Notes under the pieces: model-generated | The model's input: only the letters and a program-made list of their open reading frames with translations | Databases searched by the model: none | Told to the model about the DNA's origin: nothing | DNA from: Dasyornis broadbenti | Lineage: Eukaryota > Chordata > Aves > Passeriformes > Dasyornithidae | Direction: 5' to 3' | Assembly: GCA_013397935.1 (NCBI GenBank) | Contig: VZRN01003447.1 | Span: 960,872 to 1,024,871 of the forward strand | DNA length: 64,000 nucleotides | Position numbers and translations under genes: made by a program | Shown: positions 1-11,200 of the stretch, one piece after another | How the letters are laid out: the number at the start of each line of letters is the position of its first letter | Position numbering within the stretch: position 1 is the first letter of the stretch

Positions 1-524
1 ATTGTAAATGAACAACTTCAACTGGTTTAGGTGTATTTATAAATCTGCACAGTACTTCTCCAGTGGAATTCTTACTAAACTTGTAATAAGTATAACTAAT
101 ACAAGCTGTAAATAAATCTCATACAGGCTTTACCATGCAGCCTACTGAAAACGTGACAATAAAAGCTTTGTCTTCTAGTGCTTTTTCTTAGAAATGTGCC
201 ACCACAGAAAAGCTTGCTAGTTTAACCGGAGCAGTAATGTTGTGCTAATATTGACTGAGCCTTAGTTTATACCTGCCTTTCATGTTGAAAATTAGCAAGC
301 ATTTCCATTTATTTTAACATGCAGTAAATGGTCAGGGCATTTATTTGTCTTAAGTGGTAGTACAATGTCAGAACTGAAGGTATGTGTGAGGAACAAAACC
401 TTTCAGAACACAGAATGGAGACTCCTTTGTAGTCAAAGAAGCTGTCATATATCATTAAGAATGACTATATTTAAGGATATTGTAGATGAGAATTATAAAA
501 AAATACTTTTTGTTTCCTTTCCAG
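1..524 (+). other. AFDN: AFDN last intron (3' part)
   Basis: AT-rich sequence ending in a good polypyrimidine tract and an AG acceptor at 523-524, directly before the afadin terminal exon. A short open frame beginning at 365 runs through this acceptor, but in a different frame from the afadin coding sequence, so it is not a gene. Nothing else is recognised here. Confidence 0.75.
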
Positions 525-669
525 TCAAGATGCAGATTTACCTGGAGCACCAGAAAACTTGACGTTCAGGGAACGCCAGCGACTTTTTTCACAGGGTCAA
601 GATGTATCCAATAAAGTAAAAGCTTCTAGGAAACTCATGGAACTGGAAAATGAGTTGAACACAAAATAA
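525..669 (+). CDS. AFDN: Afadin terminal coding exon
   Basis: This exon encodes the C-terminal 47 or so residues of afadin (AFDN, formerly MLLT4/AF6), the actin-binding scaffold that links nectins to the cytoskeleton at adherens junctions. After the acceptor at 523-524 the first base completes a codon from the previous exon. The frame then reads QDADLPGAPENLTFRERQR and continues through LFSQGQDVSNKVKASRKL to the terminal MELENELNTK and a TAA at 667-669. I recognise this as the conserved C-terminus of the long afadin isoforms; the only differences I notice from the mammalian tail as I remember it are conservative. The segment is rich in charged residues and likely helical. The FHA, DIL, PDZ and RA domains lie upstream of the window. 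Identity is firm; the exact first base depends on the acceptor being used. Confidence 0.93.
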
Positions 670-2231
670 GATTAAAGCACCTTATCAGATGTAATGGATG
701 ATCACCAAATTGAGGGAATGAGATGGGGGGCACACTACTAATGAACAGAAAATGAATGTTTTCTGAAAGGACTGACTTTGATTCCTCTATATCTAAGACT
801 GTTAATTAAGACTTAGAGATGTTGCAATAGCAAGAAAACTGATTACTTTGCCAGGAGCTTGTGGTTTATACAATGAAAGCACTGTAAAATTTTAAAGATA
901 TGAATCACGTGAAGGTAACTTTTTGTGTTTTTCCTGTTTTGGGGGTTAATTTCTTTTGCACCAGATAAAGTAGCACTTGTCAAAGATAAGTTCTGTTTCC
1001 TGGTGTTTTACAGACACACTTTTGTTTTAGCTGCTGAGCAGAGAGAGTGAGAATAGCTTGAACTGCCTAAACTAAACTGTGCACTAGAAATTAGTATTTT
1101 AGGTTGTTTGACAAGAAGCCAATGTCTGGGCCACCTTAAATAAGATTTCATATGCAAGTTTGACATACTGTATGGTGTTCATAGAAGAATCAGCATATCA
1201 ATAAAGATCTCACCGTTACTTAGTACTGGCATAACACTCAATCTCTAGATAGAATCTTGGAATAAAAATGTTTCTATTCCTATGTATTTGTTGGGTCTAA
1301 AATGGATGCCTAAGATTTTATCTGTATTTATGGGAAAGTCTTATGTTGATGCATCCCCACTATATATACTTCAGGCTTTGAAAAATGTGAAGATAAAAAC
1401 TTTTGGATAACTGTTTCATTAAAAATTACATAAGCAATAGATAGTAGGCTACACTCAGTGGCCGTTCATCAGCTAAGACCAAAATGTTAGTGATGTGTTA
1501 AAGGCAAGGATTCCAGTTGCAAGGTGAGCAGAATGGATGGGTATGTTTTCTGAGAAATTCAGATTAGAAGTTATTGGACAATTAGGTATGGAACATTGAT
1601 AAGTCTGTTATTACCAGTTCAGCAATAGATTTTTTTTTCCCTATGGAGATATGAATTGGCATATTAGAGAAGAAGACTGAAGTATTAAGCATCAACTACA
1701 ATACTGCATACTGGAAGTTTGTAAGGTCATTAACAGAGCTGGTGTGCTGGCAAGGAACCATCCCTGCTCACACTGAGGAAGCAGTGCTAGCGAGCTCTTC
1801 TTCAGTCTAGCTGGCTTTACTGACATCCTGTTACTGTTGTACTGAAAGCTTTTTTGGCAGTTCAAGCTATTTTTTCACACTGTTATAGCCTTATTTAATT
1901 TTAAATTGTTAATCTTTTTTCTCCCGTTATTCCTTCAGCTATGCTTATGTGGCTGATGATGTTGGGAAAAAGGACCTCATCAGAGTCTTTCTCATTGTGT
2001 GATGTTAAGACAATATATATTGTGATTCCAAACAAATTTTCTATTTGACAAAGCCCTTTACTGGCTTTAGATGATTTTTTTTCCTGTATCATATTGTTCT
2101 CTTATAAATATATATTTAGGGACTTGTGCACACTTCCAAATACAAAGGGGTAGACTTTCACTGCCTTAGGAAAGAAATCACTTTTAATAAGAGTTGTATG
2201 ATAAATAAATGCAAGTTAATGAAAATTGGAG

Positions 2232-2239
2232 TGTAAATA
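2232..2239 (+). promoter_or_regulatory. Candidate Pumilio response element in AFDN 3'UTR
   Basis: TGTAAATA matches the PUM1/PUM2 consensus UGUANAUA exactly and lies in the inferred afadin 3'UTR, about 430 nt before the distal poly(A) signal. An 8-mer can occur by chance; use of the site is an inference. Confidence 0.3.
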
Positions 2240-2670
2240 TTTTTTACATATTTCAGGTTTCTTATTTGAAAGTGTGCTTTTACCGTTTCACCTGTTAAAT
2301 ATGAAGTAGAAGATTAAACTGGTTCAAAGTGTTAATGAAGGATCTGCATGCTTGCTATGTCTGTTCATCAGGAAAAGCAAGCCTCTCCCAATTTATCTTG
2401 AGAACACTAGCAGCCTTACAGTGACAAATTTTTCTTGAGGAAAAAAACTTATGCTGTGGCTGAATTACTGTTGCTGCTAGACTCTGAAAAAGGCTTAGCA
2501 AAAAAATACCTATAACCTTCAGTTGAGTGGATTTGGCCGCTATTGGGCATTCGGGTCAAGTGTGAATATGTGTAAAAGTGCTTTTCATATTTGTCTGTGC
2601 ATTATTTGAAAAAACATCAAAACTGCTGTAGTTTCCCATTTCTACTGTATTTCACTTGCAACCTATTTTT

Positions 2671-2676
2671 AATAAA
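2671..2676 (+). terminator. AFDN: AFDN distal poly(A) signal AATAAA
   Basis: Canonical AATAAA followed within 30 nt by a T/GT-rich stretch (TTTGTATTG, then TTTTTTGTATTC). This is the arrangement expected for a functional cleavage and polyadenylation site, and it is the last such arrangement before intergenic DNA. Confidence 0.6.
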
Positions 2677-4395
2677 GTTTGTATTGTATTTAACTTTGCA
2701 TTAAATGTTTTTTGTATTCTTATTTAATTCTGCATTCCTAACAATCATAAACCAGAGGGGCTCAATATATTATGCCTTGCCTGTCCTCTTAAAATGTATT
2801 TACAAGCAAAGTCGGTGTATGTCATAATAAGTAGATGAAAACCTCAAATTAATTTTACATGGAGACTCAACAAAGGAGGCTGACCTTCACTAATCAGAGA
2901 GGAGAATTTCTTTAGCTAATGTTGTCTGATACCTGTAGCACTGACTTCAAGTGATTTTTACAGCTTAACCGACTGCAACTTACGAAGTAAGAAACATCGG
3001 TGAGGTCAATGATATAGGCTAGTCATATTGTATTTGTATCCTCCTCAAGTGTAAAGTTGTTTTTCTAACAGCAAAGAGGAACCTGGGACATGGCATCTTT
3101 TGGAAAGGTAAATAGTATATGTAGAGTCTCCACTGGGGTTGCTGTGGTTAATGGCAGTCAGGAGTTTAAGCTCTGCTTGGGGAGGGAGTCAGGTCCCAGT
3201 GAAGTGTTATAGATGCCTTCTGCTGTAGCGGTACATCTGCTGAAAATGGAATTGAGAGCCACCTATAATCTCAAAAGAACTCAATTTTTATTTTGAATGT
3301 AGAATGTTTAGCCTAGAAGAAGAAAATGGAAACAATCCGTTGCCCTTCTGTATGTGAATCCCTCAGTCTAAGCAAGAGAAAAAGAACTGGTACAAGCAAA
3401 AAATTGTGTGTGTGATGAGTCTGTAGTTACTGCAGCTGCAGACTTTGTCATAGAAACTTTTACTTCCAGATCAAAGTATTCCAGGGGTTGTGAGAGAGGA
3501 ACTGTGTGTGATGTACAGCAGTGATAATGCATCTTCAGTGGGAAGAAGTTTTGGGCTATGCCTTCAGGTAAGATTTGTTTGGTCAGTGAGCACACTAGTG
3601 TGATGCTGCTGGGCAGCGCAGCACCTGCTTTGCTTTGGGGATGTGAGCTGGCAGCATAGCTCGTGGTGTTAACTGATCATGGCTCTTACGGTAATAACTG
3701 TGGGAAGTTACATTTGCATATGCAGCCAGCTCTCAGCACAACTAATTATTTTAAACCTGTGTCACATTCTCCCTTCTGCACCTATCACCCATATGTTTTT
3801 CGACTCCTTTAGGTGCTGTCTGTACTGCAGTCTTGCTGGGTTTTGAGGAAAAGGCAGGAAAATGATGTTGACAAGTCCATAGTATGCATCCTGTTCCCTG
3901 AAATAATAAGCAATATACTTGATCATACAGATTGCTGTTTGGAAGTCAAGCAATGAAAACATGAGTAGAAGAATAAACAGGACTGTTATTTAACTCCTAA
4001 TTCAATTAGGTAACACAAAAGATGGTGATGGTAAAAAATGAGTTTCATAATAATGGTCTTGAAATACACGTAGCGACTCCTGTATGTGCTGGTAAGAATT
4101 GGCTCTTCCTCCTGTTTTGTCAAATGGTAACTGCTGTCTCAGGGTCAGTTACTGGCTCTGTAGCCCAGAAGGCAAAGCCTCCCAGGTTAAAAATGTGGAG
4201 TTGGCTGACTTCTTTCCCAGCTGTAATGGCAGGTAAACTTAATGAGACCACGGTGCAATACACCTGCCCAGAGAATCTCAGTTTATTGTTACTAACAGGT
4301 GCTTAGAACTGACGTACAGTTACCAAAAATGTTGAATGAAATATTTGCAGCTTCACCAAAAAATGTTTCAGGAGGTTCAAATTAACTTCCTACAG

Positions 4396-4525
4396 GCTGT
4401 GTGCAGTACAGTAGTCCTAAGTTACCCTCTGCTGAGTGAGGAGAATGCCGTCTCACACAGGCAGTAGAAAATGCAGAGGCATACAGCAGAACCTCTCTGT
4501 GTTTGGCAGTAGAGGGATAATGGCC
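4396..4525 (-). repeat. Unnamed interspersed repeat, copy 1
   Basis: The reverse complement of this segment aligns, with scattered mismatches, to 5857-5978 on the plus strand. Both share the core TTTTCTACTGCC, an upstream TGCCA(A/G)ACA...GAGGG-like stretch, and a downstream CAG(C/T)AGA...GTAACTT block, in the same order and with near-identical spacing. I do not recognise the family. Confidence 0.5.
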
Positions 4526-5856
4526 TTCTCTCGGTATTTTTCCCAAATGCTTTTCTACCCATTTTGTTTCTTGGTGCTGCATTTTGGAACGCTGTAAAGG
4601 ACAACTCATCAGAAGTTTCCAAAGCTGGGACCTCTTAGGTCTTATGGGTTCCTCTGCTGGGGTTAAAGTGAAATGTATTAGAAGTATTTAAGACAATGCT
4701 TACGTAATAGCATTATTGTATAAAATTTATAATCCACTGATGGATTTTTATAATCCACATATGGTATTTCACTGATGCTAAAATTAATAGAGTTAAATGT
4801 GGATTTAGACAATTCCATTGAATTTCTGGCCCTGAAGTTCCACAGAAGGACCTGTAATATGGCAGGGCTCTGCATTTGCAGGGGAAATATGGGATCAATA
4901 ATAAAGTTTGGGGAAAAAAGATTTTTCAAAGCAGAGACAGGTGTGCTGGAGTACAGTCTGGCAGCATTTCCAGAAGATTGTTGGGTTATTTGTTTTTTGC
5001 CTAGGTCTCACCAACAGGCTATTTTGTTTCCTGCCCAGTAAGCAACCTCTCTTAAGCTTTGGAAATAGAAGGAAGATCCCTAAGGAGATTTGCTGCCATT
5101 ACAATGAGTCACACATCATAATGTGATTTTTTGTTTTTATTCTCATGGGACAATTTTCAGTACTATTCGACCTTCAGCGGTGCATAGAGAAATGACTAAG
5201 AGTAGTGGATGCTCAGTTTTAGGTTACTGCTTCAAAGAGTGACAGTAAATTAAGTACTGTCTGTTACAGCCTACAGAAACAAGATCCCTAATCTCATTAA
5301 TAGTGGGTAAAATCCACAGTAAGGGAGAGATTAATTAAGAGAGAGACATTACACTTCAGAGGTGGTCCTTCTGAGATCAAGTTGAGTTTTGCTGGAAAAT
5401 GACATTGTTCTGACTTGATTGCTGCTGCAGGATAAGCATTACATATAAAATCACAACTCATTGTCAAGAATTATGAGTCACACCCCTCAAGCAACTAAAT
5501 CATCCTCCCCAAAATAGCTGATGTTGATTAAAATCCTGTCTACCTCACTTAGTGCCAACATCTTGTAACGTCCACAGCATTGCAGCACTTTTGAACTCTT
5601 TTTTAGCCTGTATCCATTTGTCAGTTCTCATTTTTCCATCAAGCAGAACTAGTTGCAAGGAGGAACTGCTGAGTTACATTTTTGTGTGCCAAACCCAATT
5701 GCAACCAACGAGATGGGTCTTTTTTTAAAGCAGGCTTCAGATTGTAGCAACTTGTGGGAGACGCAGGATCACAGAAGATGGTGGATAGAGCTGCACAGGG
5801 GTGTTTGGTTTGCTCTGTGATACGTGGGCTGCATCTGGGTTCCTCTGTAAAGGAGT

Positions 5857-5978
5857 GCTATCCATTTTGTGCCAGACATGGAGGGATTCATTGCTGTGTG
5901 TCTTTGGATTTTCTACTGCCCATATGAGAGCAGATTTGCTATGTTCAGTAGACAGTAACTTGAATCTGCTATTTTGCA
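5857..5978 (+). repeat. Unnamed interspersed repeat, copy 2 (inverted relative to copy 1)
   Basis: Plus-strand partner of 4396-4525 (minus). Conserved blocks occur in the same order. The resemblance is also visible when the two are translated in matching frames (a shared FSTA... segment), but both copies look decayed. It could be an old retroelement or DNA-transposon remnant. Confidence 0.5.
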
Positions 5979-6419
5979 GAACTGGATTCCTCTGTAATTA
6001 TCGTGTTGGTTTTGGTTTTAAAAAAAACCCAAACAACTGTAGTGCAAAAATAGTGCTATTTCCCACTTCCAAGAAGCTGACACGTATGTATCTGGCACAG
6101 TTATATGTTTTATAGCCAAATAATATAATGACTGCTTTCAAGATCATGTGTATCTTTCAGTGCAATACAGTAGAGAACTAAGTAATATTGCTAAGGTATG
6201 TCACATTTTCACCTTGGAAGCCTCAATGTGAAACCCCCCAGCCATAGCCTGGATGAATAGCTCCTGTCCTGGGCAGCCTCTCAGGACTCCTACACCAGCT
6301 GAATCCACAGGCTTTGTGCTTGTCCTAAGACCAGCCCTAACGCTGGCCGTGTGTGCAGTTACTAAACAGACTGCGGTGCAGTGTCAAAGCAAGGTCAGCT
6401 ACAGCTGCTTGCCCAGGGC

Positions 6420-6735
6420 TGGGTCTAACTGGGGTTTGAGTAGCTCCAAGGGTGGAGACGCCATCATCTCTCTGGGCAGCCTGTGCCAGTATCTGACTAT
6501 CCTCGCACTATCCTTATACTCCTGCCTCTTGTCCTGGCCACTGCACACCACAGAGCGCAGTCTGTGGTGTTGATAAATCTCCCATCAGGTATTTGTACAC
6601 ATTGACCCGGATCCCCCTCAGCCTGCTCTTCCTCCAGGCTGCACACCCCGCAGCACGCTCTCTGTAGCACATGTTCCTATCCCTTAATCTTCTTTGGAGC
6701 CCTTACAGCCTTAGCCCAGAGCACACATCACCAAC
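6420..6735 (-). mobile_element. CR1-type LINE 3' fragment (antisense)
   Basis: The plus strand reads as the complement of a CR1 3' region: 'atctctctgggcagcctg' followed by 'tgccagtatctgac', then 'cctcttgtcctgg', a 'tctcccatcagg' block and 'cttcctccaggctg'. These blocks occur in the order expected for antisense CR1. The copy is diverged and 5'-truncated. Confidence 0.75.
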
Positions 6736-6779
6736 TGCTCAGGGGAGAAATCCTGTAGCCAATATCGGAGCTCTCGGCT

Positions 6780-7770
6780 CTGATCTTCTCCTCCTCCGTC
6801 TTTGTGCTGGTGTGAGGTTTGTGCCCCTGCGCACAGGAACCGGGTAGCCTTACATTACCCCTGGGAACTGCGGCCTTTCCTTCTGTTCCTGCACTCCCCG
6901 CCCTAATCCTTGGCCTTGGTCTCTGAGGTCACTTGTCCCAAGGGCCGCTGCAGGCGGAGCGATCCCCGAACCCCCATGGAGCGCACAGCCGCTCCCTGCT
7001 CAGCCGGCCTGCTGGGGGCGCTCTCCGTCAGAGGTGCCCGCTGTGGCCCCGCCCCGTCCCACTCCCTGCTCTCGGNNNNNNNNNNNNNNNNNNNNNNNNN
7101 NNNNNNNNNNNNNNNNNNNNNNNNNNNNNNNNNNNNNNNNNNNNNNNNNNNNNNNNNNNNNNNNNNNNNNNNNNNNNNNNNNNNNNNNNNNNNNNNNNNN
7201 NNNNNNNNNNNNNNNNNNNNNNNNNNNNNNNNNNNNNNNNNNNNNNNNNNNNNNNNNNNNNNNNNNNNNNNNNNNNNNNNNNNNNNNNNNNNNNNNNNNN
7301 NNNNNNNNNNNNNNNNNNNNNNNNNNNNNNNNNNNNNNNNNNNNNNNNNNNNNNNNNNNNNNNNNNNNNNNNNNNNNNNNNNNNNNNNNNNNNNNNNNNN
7401 NNNNNNNNNNNNNNNNNNNNNNNNNNNNNNNNNNNNNNNNNNNNNNNNNNNNNNNNNNNNNNNNNNNNNNNNNNNNNNNNNNNNNNNNNNNNNNNNNNNN
7501 NNNNNNNNNNNNNNNNNNNNNNNNNNNNNNNNNNNNNNNNNNNNNNNNNNNNNNNNNNNNNNNNNNNNNNNNNNNNNNNNNNNNNNNNNNNNNNNNNNNN
7601 NNNNNNNNNNNNNNNNNNNNNNNNNNNNNNNNNNNNNNNNNNNNNNNNNNNNNNNNNNNNNNAAGCTGCTCCAGCTGGGGCTGGGATAGAAGTAGAGAAT
7701 CAGAGCAGTGAGCGGCTCAGCGCTCTTGGGAGACGCTCCTGTGCTGAGGGAGCGTCTGGCTGACACACTG
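6780..7770. promoter_or_regulatory. KIF25: CpG-rich segment around an assembly gap; probable KIF25 promoter and first exon
   Basis: Bases 6780-7075 and 7663-7770 are GC-rich with many CpGs, in contrast to the AT-rich flanks, and enclose an N run. It is the only CpG-rich stretch between afadin and the first recognised KIF25 exon at 8171, so it is the natural place for the KIF25 promoter, 5'UTR and start codon. I could not identify a convincing start codon plus donor in the visible flanks. Open frames running through the Ns are meaningless. Confidence 0.5.
7076..7662. other. Assembly gap (587 N)
   Basis: A run of N inside a GC-rich segment, typical of a CpG island lost in short-read assembly. 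It may hide the first exon of KIF25. Confidence 0.98.
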
Positions 7771-8170
7771 TCGAAGATCGCAGACAGTGGTGCCTTGGAA
7801 ATGGAAACTTGCGTGCTTACGTATAAGTAAATAAAGTAGCGACTTTCTAAGGACCACGGTTCCGGAAAATGCCAGGAGGAGGTGGTTTCACAAAGCAAAA
7901 GCGGTTTAAATTGTGTATCTATGCGTTCCCACACAAGCAAGCAACATGACAGAAAGGATAGAAATAAAGGAATATTAAGTGTTTATCCTAATTTTTGCAC
8001 ACTGATAGACAAATATTGCTGTGATTAGGAGTTGCGGGACAGGTAGTCCATTGATCTCAGAAGGCTGAAAAACGCTAATGAAGGCTACCATAATGAAACA
8101 ATGTTAATCAGACATTTAATCATTTAATAATTTCAAATTTTTATGTATTTGTGCGGGTTTTTCTCTTTAG

Positions 8171-8236
8171 ACCAAAGAAGAAAGAATAGTTATCCTGGAA
8201 ACTGAAAATGCTGCTCTTCATCTAAAACTTGCAGAG
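8171..8236 (+). CDS. KIF25: KIF25 exon: N-terminal helix segment
   Basis: 66 nt, phase 0 at both ends, encoding TKEERIVILETENAALHLKL plus AE. A pyrimidine-rich acceptor (tttctctttag) precedes it and GT follows at 8237. The leucine/isoleucine spacing suggests a coiled coil. It is the first exon I can recognise; at least one upstream exon with the start codon must exist. Confidence 0.75.
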
Positions 8237-11200
8237 GTGACAGTTGTTTATTTTTTTCAAAAAGAATTCTTGGGGAAATAGGAAAAAAAGACACCGAAAT
8301 CTGCTTTTCTTTTTTCAGGTTTTGCACTCTTAACCAGTTGGGGAAAATCTATGAAAGGATTAAGGCTCAGGGTTTCTTTCCTTTTCAAAATCATACATAT
8401 TGGCAGTAATGATAGACTGATTGAGTAACTAGAAGTTGGCTTAAATTTAAAAATTTGCAATTGTTTTAAATCTGTAAAACTGAACTGAGAGAATGACTCT
8501 GGAAGCATTAAATATGGCCTGTTTCTTTCTTCCAGGGAACATGTTTGTCTAAAAGACAATGGTAGATTTTTCAGGAATACTTTTTAGAATTAGCATGATG
8601 CTTTGAAAAGAACTGTTCATAGAGTGCAGGAAAGACACTTCATTATGAGTAGACTTACCTGGGGATGCCCTGTTGTGTGTTCATAGGACTGGTGTTACAC
8701 TTCTCTAGAAAAGACGAGGTATTGTTGCACGTGTACCTTTTCACAGAGCATACAGCAACAACTGAATAACCTCATTTCCTTATATTCTTCTACAGAAGCA
8801 GAGGTTATTCCTAGATCTTTATTGAAATAAGCAGCCTGTGATAATGTTTGGGACCTTCAAAGATAGGATTCCAGAAATTTAAAGAATTTTGAATATAGAT
8901 CTCAGCTGCTAGAGTAGAGCCACGGGTGAGTATTAGTGGCAATACAAACTGCTGGCCAAGAGTTTCTAATCTGGGCTGAAACATTAACTGGTTGGGTGAC
9001 CGCAGAGAAGCTGTTTGCCCTCCCTATGGGTTTGTTAACACCCATGGATAAAAGTGGGTTTAACATTTTTCAAAGTCTAACTGGAAACAGGTGGTCCATC
9101 TGAAATGAGATTTGCAAAGTATACAGAAGAACACTAATTTATTCTGAGAAAATGTTTTTATTGTCTTTGTTTTGCTTTACAATATTCACTGAAAGCCTTA
9201 AGTATTTCAGTTGATTATTTTTTTATTCTCCCAAGCACAAGAAATAAATTGTTTTAGTCAGTAAGGTATATCACATGTAGGAAGGAGTTGCTTGTGTATT
9301 AGAGAATGAAGCCTTGTTTTTGAAATAGAGCACTGCTTCATTTTATTGAAAACTGCCGGAAGAAATGGGCACCTATAGACACATGAGGAGTGTGGGCAGT
9401 GTTACCACCATCAGTCAGAAAAAAAGTCAAATGAAATCCTTTGCAATTAACCTTGCACTGATGTTTCTATTCGGGCAGGTATTTAAATATACTTTAAAAA
9501 CTTGCTTCTTTTCAGTTAATTTACCAGCAATCTGAAAATATGAGCTGAACTGATATCTATGAAATAGTTTTACCTTAATTGAAGACGCTCTATTAAAATA
9601 ATACTAATTGAAATTAGTATTATTTAAGGTTGTGCAATATTGCACCATATGTCCTAATATTCTACCAGCTGTGCTGATGAGAAAAGCTACTGCCCTTGAC
9701 TGTCTATCCCTGATCCTTCAGGTCTGCTGGTGGAGCTGCCTGAGTGATTGAGCTGTAACAAGTTCAGTCACAGTGACCAGGGTTAACAGAGGTCTCATTC
9801 TTAACTTGTAAAAGCTAATTGGATTCGTTTTGGATGGAGTGAGTTGGGAAGCTTTGGAGACAAACTTATGAGGACTGCCGTACATTAGGATTTGCAGTGT
9901 AAATATTTGTCTATAGGTCGCATCAGTCTAATTAAAATGTTATCTCCTGCTAGGGACCTTGAGACATGTATATCCATGAGACAGTGATGAATTTCAGCAC
10001 TTGTACTGAAATGGTGTATCTACAGCCTGGTGTATTGTTATCCCAGCAGCATACTGGAAGTTGTTACTGAGCATAGGAAGTCAGATTCTTCCTAAGTAGA
10101 CCTCCTTTTGTCCTGTTTTTTCCTATTTGGAAATCTGTTTATCTGCCTGCATAGCCGTCACTTTTAGTAGCAGTCTTTGAGGTCCTGATCCTGCAGCCTT
10201 CTTTACATAAAGCAAGGTCTGCCAGAATGGATTTGACCGCAAAACTGAGGTTTCACTTTGGAGAACGCTATTGAGTAGTTCAGTTTCACTTATAATAAAG
10301 CTGACTGTAAAAATGTTTTAGTCGATTTTTTGCTTCTATGCACAAGCACAGGTTTGCAAGTTCTGGCCTATGAACAACTCTGATGAATGTTAATACTATT
10401 TTAGTGGAGAAAACCCCAAAATCAAGGCAACATTTGCAATAAAAATGAACTGGATAGTGGAAGTGATGAGAGGGTGACTGCAATGACAGTAGCATCGACC
10501 CTTCTGCTTTTCTCCATAGTGTTGAGAAATATGGAGGGTCAAGGGGAATCTGTGCAGATGGTGCAGATTAGGTGCTAAAAAGAGGTTTTAACTACCCTAA
10601 GCTTACTTAATAGCAAGGCGTGAGTACTGCAATTGCTTATATACATATGCTTAACTTTTTACGTGTGATTAGAGATTCTAATTCTGGTGCACTACTTGTG
10701 TGCATTTTTGCGAGGCTGTTTGTAAATATTGCATCTGAGTAATGTGAGTCTTGAAAATCTGCAGATTTTCAGTGTCTAAATACTTTATAAAATCAGTCTC
10801 GTTTCAGTTTCTGGGAGTATAAAGCCTGTAACAATTTAAAAAAAAAAACCAAACAACTCTTCCTGCTATTTCTTGTAAGAGCTTTTTATATTAGTGCTAA
10901 GGTGGTGCATCATTGTACAGAGCTTCCAGTTGCATTTGTAAATAGAAGATTCATGTTTTGTGAAGGTGAAAAAGCCACTTGAGAATATTGGTTTTAATAA
11001 GTGAAGTACTTTTTTTTTGAAAATACGATCTTTCTTTATGCTTACAGCTCCAGGATATTGTATTGTTTTTGCCGATATCATCTGTAGTTAAGCTGCAAAT
11101 AAATGTTTGCTTTTTACCTGTTGTTATCAGATGATTGGAATTAAATCAAACCCATTGTGTGAGTAGATTTAGCTCTTTCATGTCTTTTGTTGTACTCTTC

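Larger units (their letters stand above)
670..2695 (+). other. AFDN: AFDN 3' untranslated region
   Basis: AT-rich, stop-dense sequence from the afadin stop codon to the best poly(A) signal at 2671. It contains earlier AATAAA hexamers at 1200-1205 and 2204-2209 that could give shorter transcripts, and a perfect Pumilio-type element (TGTAAATA) at 2232-2239. The end near 2695 is inferred from the signal position, since cleavage usually follows 10-30 nt downstream. Confidence 0.6.
2700..6780. other. AFDN-KIF25 intergenic region
   Basis: About 4 kb with no supported gene. The open frames present are short and match no family I recognise. It holds two divergent copies of one repeat in opposite orientation (4396-4525 and 5857-5978) and an antisense CR1 fragment (6420-6735), listed separately. 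GC content rises towards the CpG-rich segment at about 6.8 kb. Confidence 0.7.

Noticed and set aside
365..562. 65-codon plus-strand open frame overlapping the AFDN acceptor
   Set aside because: It crosses the splice acceptor at 523-524 and reads the afadin exon in the wrong frame.
6903..7940. Long open frames on both strands at 6.9-7.9 kb
   Set aside because: Most of their length is N; they are artefacts of translating the gap.
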